Source of the DNA: Streptomyces sp. CBMA291
Lineage (GTDB): Bacteria; Actinomycetota; Actinomycetes; Streptomycetales; Streptomycetaceae
Length of the DNA: 64,000 nt
Assembly: GCF_014596525.1 (NCBI RefSeq)
Contig: NZ_MSJP01000008.1
Coordinates: 1-64,000, forward strand
Direction: 5' to 3'
A model generated the notes under the pieces. It did no database searches and was not told the origin of the DNA. It worked only from the letters and a program-made list of their open reading frames with translations. Below are positions 26,285 through 37,475 of the stretch, one piece after another (the first letter of the stretch is position 1; each line of letters opens with the position of its first letter). Made by a program: the position numbers and the translations under genes.

Positions 26285-28214
26285 GTGACCAGCCAGGTCA
26301 GCAGCGAGGCCGGTGAGGCTTTGCTCGGGGAGCAGCGCGGTGCCCCCGAGACGCCCCACCACGGCACGGAGAAGGAAGTCCGCCGGCTCGACCGGGTGAT
26401 CATCCGTTTCGCGGGTGACTCGGGCGACGGCATGCAGCTCACGGGTGACCGATTCACCTCGGAAACGGCGTCCTTCGGGAACGACCTCTCCACGCTGCCG
26501 AACTTCCCGGCCGAGATCCGGGCACCCGCCGGGACCCTGCCGGGCGTCTCCTCCTTCCAGTTGCACTTCGCCGACCACGACATCCTGACCCCGGGCGACG
26601 CACCGAACGTGCTGGTCGCGATGAACCCCGCCGCCCTCAAGGCGAACATCGGGGACGTACCGCGCGGCGGCGAGATCATCGTCAACATCGACGAGTTCAC
26701 CAAGCGCCCCATGGCCAAGGTCGGTTACGCGGTCTCGCCCCTCGAAGACGGCTCGCTCGACGGCTACCGGGTCCACCCGGTGCCGCTGACCACGCTGACC
26801 GTCGAGGCGCTCAAGGAGTTCGGGCTCTCCCGGAAGGAGGCCGAGCGCTCCAAGAACATGTTCGCGCTCGGACTGCTGTCCTGGATGTACCACCGTCCGA
26901 CCGAGGGCACCGAGACCTTCCTGCGGCAGAAGTTCGCCAAGAAGCCCGCCATCGCCGAGGCGAACATCGTCGCCTTCCGGGCCGGCTGGAACTTCGGCGA
27001 GACCACCGAGGACTTCGCCGTCTCCTACGAGGTGGCACCCGCCACCCGCGCCTTCCCCACCGGCACCTACCGGAACATCTCGGGGAACCTGGCCCTCTCG
27101 TACGGCCTGATCGCCGCCGCCCGTCAGGCGGAACTGCCGCTCTACCTCGGCTCGTACCCGATCACGCCCGCCTCCGACATCCTCCACGAGCTGTCGAAGC
27201 ACAAGAACTTCGGCGTGCGCACCTTCCAGGCGGAGGACGAGATCGCCGGCATCGGCGCCGCGCTCGGCGCCGCCTTCGGCGGCTCCCTCGCCGTCACCAC
27301 GACCAGCGGCCCCGGCGTGGCCCTGAAGTCGGAGACGATCGGCCTCGCGGTCTCGCTCGAACTGCCGCTGCTCATCGTCGACATCCAGCGCGGCGGCCCC
27401 TCCACCGGTCTGCCCACCAAGACCGAGCAGGCCGACCTCCTCCAGGCCATGTACGGCCGCAACGGCGAGGCGCCCGTCCCGGTCGTCGCCCCGAGGACGC
27501 CCGCCGACTGCTTCGACGCGGCGATCGAGGCGGCCCGGATCGCCCTGACCTACCGCACCCCCGTCTTCCTGCTCTCCGACGGCTACCTGGCCAACGGCTC
27601 CGAGCCCTGGCGGATCCCCGAGGTCGAGGAACTGCCCGACCTGCGCACCGAGTTCGCCACCGGCCCCAACCACACGCTGGCCGACGGCACCGAGGTCTAC
27701 TGGCCGTACAAGCGCGACCCGGAGACCCTGGCCCGTCCCTGGGCCGTGCCCGGCACCCCCGGACTCGAACACCGCATCGGCGGCATCGAGAAGCAGGACG
27801 GCACCGGCAACATCTCGTACGACCCCGCCAACCACGAGTTCATGGTCCGCACCCGTCAGGCCAAGACCGACGGGATCGACGTCCCCGACATCGAGGTCGA
27901 CGACCCGGACAACGCCCGGACCCTGGTCCTCGGCTGGGGTTCCACCTACGGGCCGATCACGGCGGCCGTCCGGCGCCTGCGGGCCGACGGGCAGCCCATC
28001 GCCCAGGCCCATCTGCGCCACCTCAACCCCTTCCCGAAGAACCTCGGCGAGGTCCTGGCGCGGTTCGAGAAGGTCGTCGTCCCCGAGATGAACCTCGGCC
28101 AGCTCGCCACCCTCGTACGGGCGAAGTACCTCGTCGACGCCCGCAGCCACACGCAGGTCAACGGCATGCCGTTCAAGGCCGAGCAGCTCGCCGCCGCCCT
28201 CAAGGAGGCCATCG

Positions 28215-28222
<8 letters not shown>
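26285..28222 (+). CDS. korA: 2-oxoacid:ferredoxin oxidoreductase, fused gamma-alpha subunit
   Basis: A 645-residue cytosolic subunit with an N-terminal gamma domain (RFAGDSGDGMQLTGDRF, residues 36-52) fused to the alpha domain (YPITPASDILHEL, AEDEIAGIGAALGAAFGG, TTSGPGVALKSE). With KorB it would oxidise 2-oxoglutarate or a related 2-oxoacid with CoA, giving succinyl-CoA, CO2 and reduced ferredoxin. The GTG at 26285 follows GGAGGT. The 299-bp gap upstream (25986-26284) must hold its promoter; I see no clear boxes. It overlaps korB by 8 bp. Confidence 0.92.
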
Positions 28223-29267
<1,045 letters not shown>

Positions 29268-29285
29268 CGCCCACCCGCACCGGAC

Positions 29286-29324
29286 GAGGAAGGGGCACGG
29301 CCACCCAGGCCGTGCCCCTTCCTC
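29286..29324 (+). terminator. Hairpin after korB
   Basis: A perfect 17-bp stem beginning GAGGAAGGGGCACGGCC with an ACCCA loop. It lies 18 bp after the korB stop and also faces the end of the convergent HxlR gene. Confidence 0.8.
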
Positions 29325-29346
29325 ATGCCGTCATACCGTCATACCG

Positions 29347-29757
29347 TCACGCTCCGGCGCTCTCCGCGCGGGCCCTGTCGTACCGTTCGCGGGCCGCCTC
29401 GACCTCCGGGACCCGGCGGTCGGTCCAGCGGGCAAGCTCGCGGACCTGGCGGGCGGCCTCCTCGCCGAGCGGGGTGAGGCTGTAGTCGACGCGGGGCGGT
29501 ATGACGGGCCGGGCCTCGCGGTGCACGAAGCCGTCCCGCTCCAGGGTCTGGAGGGTCTGGGTCAGCATCTTCTCGCTGACGCCGCCGATGTGCCGCCGCA
29601 GCTCGCCGAAGCGGTACGAGCGCTCCCCCAGGGCGATCAGGACGAGGACGCCCCAGCGGCTGGTGACGTGCTCAAGGACGAGCCGCGCCGGGCACATGCC
29701 GCCGTCGACATCGGCGAACAGCCCCCGCGGACGCTCCGTACCACCACTTACTCCCAC
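29347..29757 (-). CDS. HxlR family transcriptional regulator
   Basis: A 136-residue winged-helix protein: MCPARLVLEHVTSRWGVLVL, then the recognition region RYRFGELRRHIGGVSEKMLTQTLQTLERDGFV read here as SYRFGELRRHIG and VSEKMLTQTL. The Cys just before the first helix is in the place where redox-sensing members (QorR type) oxidise. It diverges from an NmrA-like quinone reductase gene with a symmetric site between them, the typical qorR/qorB layout. It probably represses both genes and is released by oxidants or quinones. Confidence 0.88.
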   Translation of the reverse strand: MGVSGGTERPRGLFADVDGGMCPARLVLEHVTSRWGVLVLIALGERSYRFGELRRHIGGVSEKMLTQTLQTLERDGFVHREARPVIPPRVDYSLTPLGEEAARQVRELARWTDRRVPEVEAARERYDRARAESAGA

Positions 29758-29760
29758 ACC

Positions 29761-29785
29761 AGTACCTTACTTCAAAGTGGGTACT
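29761..29785. promoter_or_regulatory. Candidate HxlR operator
   Basis: AGTACC-N13-GGTACT forms a dyad over 25 bp, with TTACTT and AAAGTG inside it partly symmetric. It starts four bases before the HxlR start codon and lies in the shared divergent promoter. HxlR-type sites elsewhere are built on GTAC and ACTT-like half sites, so this is a good candidate. Confidence 0.55.
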
Positions 29786-29868
29786 TACCAAAAGATAGCG
29801 CTGGTCGTACGGTGAGTGTCGTGGGCGTCCCGCCCGTCACACCCCCCACGGGAGAAGGAAGCAGCACC

Positions 29869-30735
29869 ATGAGCATCGTCGTCACCGGAGCCACCGGCCA
29901 CCTCGGCCGCCATGTCATCGACGCCCTCCTCGCCACCGTCCCGGCCGGCTCGGTCGCCGCCGTCGTCCGGAACGAGGAGAAGGCCGCCGACCTCGCCGCG
30001 CGCGGTGTCGAACTGCGGATCGCCGACTACGACCGGCCGGAGACGCTGGCCGGCGTCTTCGCCGCCGGGGACCGGGTGCTGCTGATCTCGGGCAGCGAGG
30101 TCGGCCGCCGCGTCCCCCAGCACACCGCCGTGATCGACGCGGCCAAGGCGGCGGGCGTGGCCCAGCTCGCGTACACCGGCATCCTCGGCGGCCCGGAGGC
30201 CGACTTCGAGCTGGCCGCCGAGCACAAGGAGACCGAGCGGCTGATCCTCGCCTCGGAGCTGCCGTACACCTTCCTGCGCAACGGCTGGTACACCGAGAAC
30301 TACACCGAGAACCTCGCCCCCGTCCTGGCCCACGGCGCCGTCGTCGCCAACGCGGGCGAGGGCCGGATCGCCTCCGCCACCCGCGCCGACTACGCCGCCG
30401 CGGCCGCCGCCGTCCTGACCGGCCCGGCCGAGGAGCACCTGAACCGGGCGTACGAGCTGAGCGGCGACACCGCCTGGTCCTTCGCCGAGTACGCGGCCGA
30501 GATCGCCGCCCGCTCCGGCCGGGAGATCACGTACCGGAACGTGCCCGCCCAGGCCCACCTGGAGATCCTGACCGGCGCCGGGCTCCCCGCCGCCTTCGCG
30601 GAGATCCTCGTCGACGTCGACCGGGCCGTGGAGCACGGCGCGCTCGCCCTGCGCACCGGCGACCTGGCCCGGCTCATCGGCCGCCCCACCACCCCGCTCG
30701 GCGAGACGGTCGGCGAGGCCCTGGCCGCCTCCTGA
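29869..30735 (+). CDS. NmrA-like NAD(P)H:quinone oxidoreductase (QorB/YtfG type)
   Basis: A 288-residue cytosolic atypical short-chain reductase. The dinucleotide loop is VVTGATGHLGRHV; LPYTFLRNGWYTENYTENL and ELSGDTAWSFAEYAAEIA are close to the YtfG/QorB group, which reduces quinones with NADPH. The ATG follows AAGGAAG. It is divergent from the HxlR regulator and probably induced by electrophilic or quinone stress. It may instead be an NADPH sensor without strong catalysis. Confidence 0.82.
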   Translation: MSIVVTGATGHLGRHVIDALLATVPAGSVAAVVRNEEKAADLAARGVELRIADYDRPETLAGVFAAGDRVLLISGSEVGRRVPQHTAVIDAAKAAGVAQLAYTGILGGPEADFELAAEHKETERLILASELPYTFLRNGWYTENYTENLAPVLAHGAVVANAGEGRIASATRADYAAAAAAVLTGPAEEHLNRAYELSGDTAWSFAEYAAEIAARSGREITYRNVPAQAHLEILTGAGLPAAFAEILVDVDRAVEHGALALRTGDLARLIGRPTTPLGETVGEALAAS

Positions 30736-30841
30736 CCGGCCCCCTCGCGGTCATGACCGTATTGCGGTACGTGCATGACAATCCGCCCGGTGCGGCGCTA
30801 CCTTTCCCCACGACAGCGCGGCGCAGGGGGCGGGAGGTCCG

Positions 30842-31834
30842 GTGAAACCGGTGCAGACGGTGAACGAGGAAAGAGCGGGACTGCTCTACGGGATCGGCGC
30901 CTACGGCATGTGGGGTCTTGTCCCGCTCTTCTGGCCGCTCCTCAGACCCGCGGGGGCCGTCGAGATCCTGGCCCACCGGATGGTGTGGTCACTGGCCTTC
31001 GTCGGCCTCGCGCTGCTCGCCGTGCGCCGCTGGGACTGGGTCGGCGACCTCGTGCGCAGCCCGCGCAAGCTGGGCCTGATCACCATCGCGGCGGCCGTGA
31101 TCACGGTGAACTGGGGCCTGTACATCTGGTCCGTGAACACCGGCCATGTCGTCGAGGCCTCCCTCGGGTACTTCATCAACCCGCTGGTCACCATCGCGCT
31201 CGGCGTCCTCGTCCTCCAGGAACGGCTCCGGCCCGCGCAGTGGGCGGCGGTCGGCGTCGGCTTCGCCGCCGTCCTCGTCCTGGCGATCGGCTACGGGCAG
31301 CTGCCGTGGATCTCGCTCACCCTGGCGTTCTCCTTCGCCGTCTACGGGCTGGTGAAGAAGAAGGTCAACCTCGGTGGCCTGGAATCGCTGGCCGCAGAGA
31401 CCGCCGTCCAGTTCCTGCCCGCGCTCGGCTATCTGATCTGGCTCGGCACCCGGGGCGATCTGGCCTTCGGCTCCCACGGCGCCGGACACACCGCCCTGCT
31501 CGCGGCCACCGGCATCGTCACGGCGGTCCCGCTCGTCTGCTTCGGCGCGGCGGCGATACGCGTCCCGCTCTCGACCCTCGGCCTCCTCCAGTACCTGGCG
31601 CCGACCTTCCAGTTCCTCCTGGGCATCCTGTACTTCCACGAGGAGATGCCCCCGGAGCGCTGGGCGGGCTTCTCCCTGGTCTGGCTGGCCCTGATCCTCC
31701 TCACCTGGGACGCCCTGCGCACGGCCCGCCGGAGCCGGGCGGCGATGGAAGCGGCCCGGCGGGAAGCATCCGCCCTGGCCGAAACCACCAAGGCCACACC
31801 GGCGACGGAGGACCCGACCCGGACCGCCCTCTGA
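30842..31834 (+). CDS. rarD: RarD-type EamA permease
   Basis: A 330-residue inner-membrane protein with ten hydrophobic helices. GLLYGIGAYGMWGLVPLFWPLL at the start and EILAHRMVWSLAF are the RarD signature; AHSLG-type end pieces read LGLLQYLAPTFQFLLGILYF and ERWAGFSLVWLALILLTWD. The substrate is unknown. The C-terminal 40 residues are polar. GGGAGG lies five bases before the GTG start. A hairpin at 31849 follows. Confidence 0.9.
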   Translation: MKPVQTVNEERAGLLYGIGAYGMWGLVPLFWPLLRPAGAVEILAHRMVWSLAFVGLALLAVRRWDWVGDLVRSPRKLGLITIAAAVITVNWGLYIWSVNTGHVVEASLGYFINPLVTIALGVLVLQERLRPAQWAAVGVGFAAVLVLAIGYGQLPWISLTLAFSFAVYGLVKKKVNLGGLESLAAETAVQFLPALGYLIWLGTRGDLAFGSHGAGHTALLAATGIVTAVPLVCFGAAAIRVPLSTLGLLQYLAPTFQFLLGILYFHEEMPPERWAGFSLVWLALILLTWDALRTARRSRAAMEAARREASALAETTKATPATEDPTRTAL

Positions 31835-31848
31835 CGGGTCCGGTCCAC

Positions 31849-31897
31849 GAGCCCCCGCGCCCGGCCCCGTAAATCCGGTGGCCGGGCGCGGGGGCTC
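31849..31897 (+). terminator. Hairpin after rarD
   Basis: GAGCCCCCGCGCCCGGCC pairs perfectly with its complement around a 13-base loop, an 18-bp stem starting 14 bp after the stop codon. Confidence 0.75.
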
Positions 31898-31914
31898 CGT
31901 CCCACCCTGGGCCC

Positions 31915-32562
31915 ATGGAAGAACCGAAGTACCGGATCCGTGCGCGGCACACGGCGCACACGGTCACCGTCTACCAGGCCTACCCGCCCGCCATCGGGCT
32001 GCCCGCCGCCCGCGAGGGTCGTTTTCCGGCCGCCTGGAAGCGGGACCGGATGACCTGGATCAAGCCCTCGTTCCTGTGGATGATGTACCGCTCGGGCTGG
32101 GGCCTGAAGGAGGGCCAGGAGACCGTCCTCGCCGTGGAGATCACCCGCGAGGGCTTCGAGTGGGCCCTGCGTCACGCCTGCCTCTCGCACTACGCGCGCG
32201 GGTTCCACCCCGACCGGGCCGGCCGGCGGCGCGAGCTGCGCCGGGCACCGGCCCGCGTCCAGTGGGACCCGGAGCGCGACCCGCTGCTGCGGGCGCTCCC
32301 CCACCGCTCGCTCCAGCTCGGGCTCACCGGCGAGGCCGCCCGGCGGTACGCCGACGAGTGGACGGTGTCCCTCACCGACGTCACGCCGCTCGCCCACCGG
32401 ATCCACGCGCTGGTACGGGCCGGGGGCGCCGAGGCGGCCCGCCCGCTGCTGCCCCGCGAGGAGCCGTACCCGGAGGTCCCGGGGCTGCTCGACCACCTGC
32501 GGGCCGGGGGCGCGGACGGGGATGCGGACGGAGCGACACGGGGAGCGACGGGGGCGGAGTGA
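31915..32562 (+). CDS. DUF4291 family protein
   Basis: 215 residues, soluble. The segment MTWIKPSFLWMMYRSGW (residues 43-59) and VYQAYPPAIG near the start are diagnostic of DUF4291, a family with no established function. LPHRSLQLGLTGEAARRYADEW follows in the conserved C-terminal half. The last 35 residues are a variable Gly/Ala/Asp tail. No ribosome binding site is evident before the ATG, so translation may be leaderless from a promoter in or after the hairpin. Confidence 0.85.
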   Translation: MEEPKYRIRARHTAHTVTVYQAYPPAIGLPAAREGRFPAAWKRDRMTWIKPSFLWMMYRSGWGLKEGQETVLAVEITREGFEWALRHACLSHYARGFHPDRAGRRRELRRAPARVQWDPERDPLLRALPHRSLQLGLTGEAARRYADEWTVSLTDVTPLAHRIHALVRAGGAEAARPLLPREEPYPEVPGLLDHLRAGGADGDADGATRGATGAE

Positions 32563-32634
32563 CGGGTGAGGTCGCGGGCGGGGCGACGGGCACCCCGTGA
32601 GGGAGCCCGCCGCCACCGCCCCGTCGGACGCCTC

Positions 32635-33237
32635 TCAGCGCGGCGCCCTGCGCATCGCCCACAGGGTCGGGCCGCCGCCGGGGAGGGTGGCTTCGCCGAG
32701 GGTGGTGAAGCCGAAGTGTTCGTAGACGGGGAGGTTCTCCGGCTTGGAGGACTCCAGGTAGACGGGGAGGCCCGCCGCGTCCGCCTTGGCCAGGCCCGAG
32801 CGGAGGAGGGCGGAGCCGTGGCCCTGGCCCCGGGCTTCGGGGTCGGCGCCGATGACGGCGAGGTACCAGTGGGGCTCCGGCGGGGTGTGCGCGGCGGCGG
32901 ATTCGACCGCCTCGCGGAAGAGTCCGGCGCGGTCGCCGAGGATGTCGGCCAGCTCCTGGACGGTCCCCGCGTCGGGCACCGCCTTCTCCTGGCCCTCGGG
33001 CGCCACCCAGAACGCGGCGGCGGCGTCGGTGCGTTCGCACACGCCGTGGAGCCCGTACTGGCGGGTGAAGAGGGTGGTGAAGTAGCGGCCGAGGCCGTCC
33101 TCGCGGGTGGCTTCCTCGGGGAAGAACCAGCGCATCATGGGGTCGTCGCAGAAGGCGCGGGCCAGGGCCCGGCTGATCGCCGGAGCGTCCTCGACCGTCG
33201 CCTTCGTCGGTATGTTCGAGAGAGCCATACGGTTCAT
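32635..33237 (-). CDS. GNAT family N-acetyltransferase
   Basis: A 200-residue acetyltransferase. Motif A, which binds acetyl-CoA, is AVIGADPEARGQGHGSALL; motif B is YLESSKPENLPVYEHFGF. The N-terminal half (RALARAFCDDPMMRWFFPEE) is typical of a widespread Streptomyces GNAT subgroup. The acceptor is unknown. ATGs at 33237 and 33228 are both possible starts; a longer frame to 33348 has no support. It diverges from the secreted aminopeptidase gene. Confidence 0.85.
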   Translation of the reverse strand: MNRMALSNIPTKATVEDAPAISRALARAFCDDPMMRWFFPEEATREDGLGRYFTTLFTRQYGLHGVCERTDAAAAFWVAPEGQEKAVPDAGTVQELADILGDRAGLFREAVESAAAHTPPEPHWYLAVIGADPEARGQGHGSALLRSGLAKADAAGLPVYLESSKPENLPVYEHFGFTTLGEATLPGGGPTLWAMRRAPR

Positions 33238-33305
33238 TCTGCCCAGCAAATGATCTTGGGCGCCATCCGGGGCCGTCGGCCCGTCCGATGAGCGAACCCA
33301 ACTGA

Positions 33306-34870
<1,565 letters not shown>

Positions 34871-34960
34871 TCCCTCGGTCCGGCGGCGCCGGACAGCGCA
34901 AGACTCCCGGGTGGGCCGGTGACCATCGCCCCCGACCCGCCCGGGTCACCAACTCCGCCG

Positions 34961-36181
34961 CTACTTGGCCGCGTTCGCCGCGTTCGCCGCGTCGATCAGG
35001 CCGTCCTTCGTCACCGCGCCGACGTAGACCTTGCCGTCGTCGGTGAGGAGGGCGTTCACCAGCTTCGTCTTGAAGAGGGTGCCCTTGCCGAACTTCCCGG
35101 TGACCTTGTCGCCGAAGGAGTCGAGCAGGCCCTTGAACTCCTTCGGTGCCTCGTCGAGAGCGGCCGTCGGGTCGGCTCCGGTGTCGAGCGTCGCGATGGT
35201 CGTCCAGCCCTCGCCGATGGTCTTCGGGCCCTGGGGCAGACCGGAGTCCGGACCCCCGGACTCCCCGCCGAGGCCGGGCAGTCCCTCCTCGAAGCCCTCG
35301 GGCAGATCGTCGCCGAGGTCCCCCGGAGCGAGACCCGGTCCGTCTCCGGCCCCGGCTCCCTCCTCCGTCACCTTCGCGCCCTTCGGCACCTTGAAGTCGA
35401 ACTCCGATGCGGCCGGCTTCGCGAAGTCGACCTTGGTGAATCCCGCGTCGACGACGGGCTTGCCGCCCTCGACGGAGGCAAGCGTGAACTTCAGCGGCAG
35501 GCCGGTCGCCGCGTCCACCGCGATCTTCACCGACTCCACCGTCGAACCGCTCTGCTTCGGCTTGATCACCAACTGGTACGCGCTCCGCCCGGCCACCTTG
35601 GCGGTCCCGTCGACGGTGAGCGAGGTGTGGTCGCCCGCCGCCTTCAGGACCTCGTCGGCGAGCTGCTTGGGCGTGGCCGGGAGCTTCTCGGCCTTCCCGG
35701 CGGGGCCGGTCTCACCGTGGTGGACCTCGCGGGACTTGCTGTCGTAGGCCCAGACGTCCCGCCCGTTGTGGACGAGGCTGTACTCGTCGGAGCCGTCGAG
35801 CAGGGTGAGCTTCTGGCGCTCGGGGCCGTCGGCCGCGACGCGCAGGGTGTGGCTGCCGGAGAGCAGCTCGCCGAGCTTCGCCGTGGGGTCGGCCGACGAG
35901 GTCCCGCCGCCGCCTCCGCCGGTGAGGGCGCCGAGCCCGTCGAGTCCCGGCGTCAGACCGCCGAGGGACGGCAGTCCGAGGTCGGTGGAGATCCGGAACG
36001 TGCCGGACAGGGTCTGGGTGTCCGAGGCGGCGATCTTCTCGATGAGCTGCGCGGCCGTGATCTCGGGCAGGTCGGGGTCTCCGGACGCCGCCAGCGCCGG
36101 GACGAGCCCGATGGTCGCCGCGGCCACTGTTGCCACCGCTATCGGGACGATGAACCGGCTCGCCTTACGGGTCTCTGCCAT
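34961..36181 (-). CDS. Secreted LolA-like lipoprotein-localisation fold protein
   Basis: 406 residues from the ATG at 36181, preceded by GGAAGCGGAG; an in-frame ATG at 36214 lacks a site. One N-terminal hydrophobic segment, FIVPIAVATVAAATIGLVPALA, is a signal peptide or anchor. The body alternates short strands as in LolA/DUF2092 proteins: TLSGTFRISTDLGL, NGRDVWAYDSKSREVHHGE, YQLVIKPKQSGSTVESVKIAVDAATGLPLKF. A Gly/Asp/Pro linker at about 275-325 precedes the last domain. In Streptomyces such proteins are extracytoplasmic and of unknown role, perhaps lipid or lipoprotein handling. Confidence 0.75.
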   Translation of the reverse strand: MAETRKASRFIVPIAVATVAAATIGLVPALAASGDPDLPEITAAQLIEKIAASDTQTLSGTFRISTDLGLPSLGGLTPGLDGLGALTGGGGGGTSSADPTAKLGELLSGSHTLRVAADGPERQKLTLLDGSDEYSLVHNGRDVWAYDSKSREVHHGETGPAGKAEKLPATPKQLADEVLKAAGDHTSLTVDGTAKVAGRSAYQLVIKPKQSGSTVESVKIAVDAATGLPLKFTLASVEGGKPVVDAGFTKVDFAKPAASEFDFKVPKGAKVTEEGAGAGDGPGLAPGDLGDDLPEGFEEGLPGLGGESGGPDSGLPQGPKTIGEGWTTIATLDTGADPTAALDEAPKEFKGLLDSFGDKVTGKFGKGTLFKTKLVNALLTDDGKVYVGAVTKDGLIDAANAANAAK

Positions 36182-36297
36182 GGTCTCCGCTTCCTCCGTG
36201 GTCGATGTCCCCATCCCATCAAGGAGAAAGCCCGGAAGCGTCAGCCCCCGGGCTCAACCTGGCGTACTGCTACGGGATGACCCGACCCCGAGAGGAA

Positions 36298-37308
36298 TTA
36301 CCCCGCTCGGTGGACAACCGCGTCGCACATCTCGGCGAGGGCGGCCTTCGCGTAGCCCTCGGGCAGCGGCGCCAGCATCGCGCGGGCCTCCTCCGCGTAC
36401 CGCACGGTGTCCCTGCGCGCCTGGTCGAGGGCCGGGTGGGCGCGCAGTCGGCGCAGCGCCTCGGCGTGCCGGCTGTCGTCGGCGAGGTCGCCGTCGACGA
36501 GGGCGACGAGTTCGAGGTCCTCGGGGCGGCCGTGGGCCGCGGCGGCGGCCCGCAGATGCAGGATCGGCAGGGTGGGGACGCCCTCGCGCAGGTCGGTGCC
36601 GGGGGTCTTGCCGGACTCGTGGGAATCGGAGGCGATATCGAGGACGTCGTCGGCGAGCTGGAAGGCGACGCCGAGCCGTTCGCCGTACTGGGTGAGGGTT
36701 TCGACGACGCTCTCGTCGGCGCCGGACATCATGGCGCCGAAGCGGCAGGAGACGGCGACGAGCGAGCCGGTCTTGCCGCCGAGGACGTCGAGGTAGTGGG
36801 CGACGGGGTCGCGGCCGTCGCGGGGGCCCGCGGTCTCCAGGATCTGACCGGTGACCAGCCGCTCGAAGGCCTCGGCCTGGATGCGGACGGCCTCGGGGCC
36901 GAGGTCGGCGAGGGTGTGCGAGGCGCGGGCGAAGAGGAAGTCGCCCGTGAGGACGGCGAGCGAGTTGCCCCAGCGGGTGTTGGCGCTCTCGACACCGCGT
37001 CGGACGACGGCCTCGTCCATGACGTCGTCGTGGTACAGCGTGGCCAGGTGGGTCAGCTCGACGACGACGGCGGAGGGCACCACGCCCGGCGCGTACGGGT
37101 CGCCGAACTGGGCGGCGAGCATCACGAGCAGGGGACGGAACCGCTTGCCGCCGGCGAGCACCAGGTGCTGGGCGGCCTCCGTGATGAAGGGGACATCGCT
37201 CTTGGTGGCGTCCAGGAGGCCCGCCTCCACGGCCGCCAGGCCGGTCTGGACATCGGCCTCAAGAGCCTGGTCCCGCACGCTAAGACCGAACGGCCCGACG
37301 ACGGTCAC
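36298..37308 (-). CDS. Long-chain polyprenyl diphosphate synthase
   Basis: A 336-residue trans-prenyltransferase that extends an allylic diphosphate with isopentenyl diphosphate. The two Mg-binding aspartate motifs are DDVMD (94-98) and DDVLD (220-224); GGKRFRP at 53-59 binds diphosphate. The residue five before the first motif is Ala (A89), not a bulky aromatic, which in this family permits long chains. A likely product is the menaquinone side chain, consistent with two nuo clusters nearby. The GTG start follows AGGAG. It diverges from the peptide transporter gene. Confidence 0.88.
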   Translation of the reverse strand: MTVVGPFGLSVRDQALEADVQTGLAAVEAGLLDATKSDVPFITEAAQHLVLAGGKRFRPLLVMLAAQFGDPYAPGVVPSAVVVELTHLATLYHDDVMDEAVVRRGVESANTRWGNSLAVLTGDFLFARASHTLADLGPEAVRIQAEAFERLVTGQILETAGPRDGRDPVAHYLDVLGGKTGSLVAVSCRFGAMMSGADESVVETLTQYGERLGVAFQLADDVLDIASDSHESGKTPGTDLREGVPTLPILHLRAAAAAHGRPEDLELVALVDGDLADDSRHAEALRRLRAHPALDQARRDTVRYAEEARAMLAPLPEGYAKAALAEMCDAVVHRAG

Positions 37309-37475
37309 GAGGGGGTCTCCTGTCTGCTGACGTCTACTTGACGATCACACGGATTGTCGATGTGTCGCTCGATTCGCTCAAGCCAGCGTATCCGGTCACC
37401 TTTCGATCACTGTGGGCGCCTTCCCGTCACTCCCGGTATGTTCGTGATCAGCTGATACGAGCAGGAGTAGGCGTT

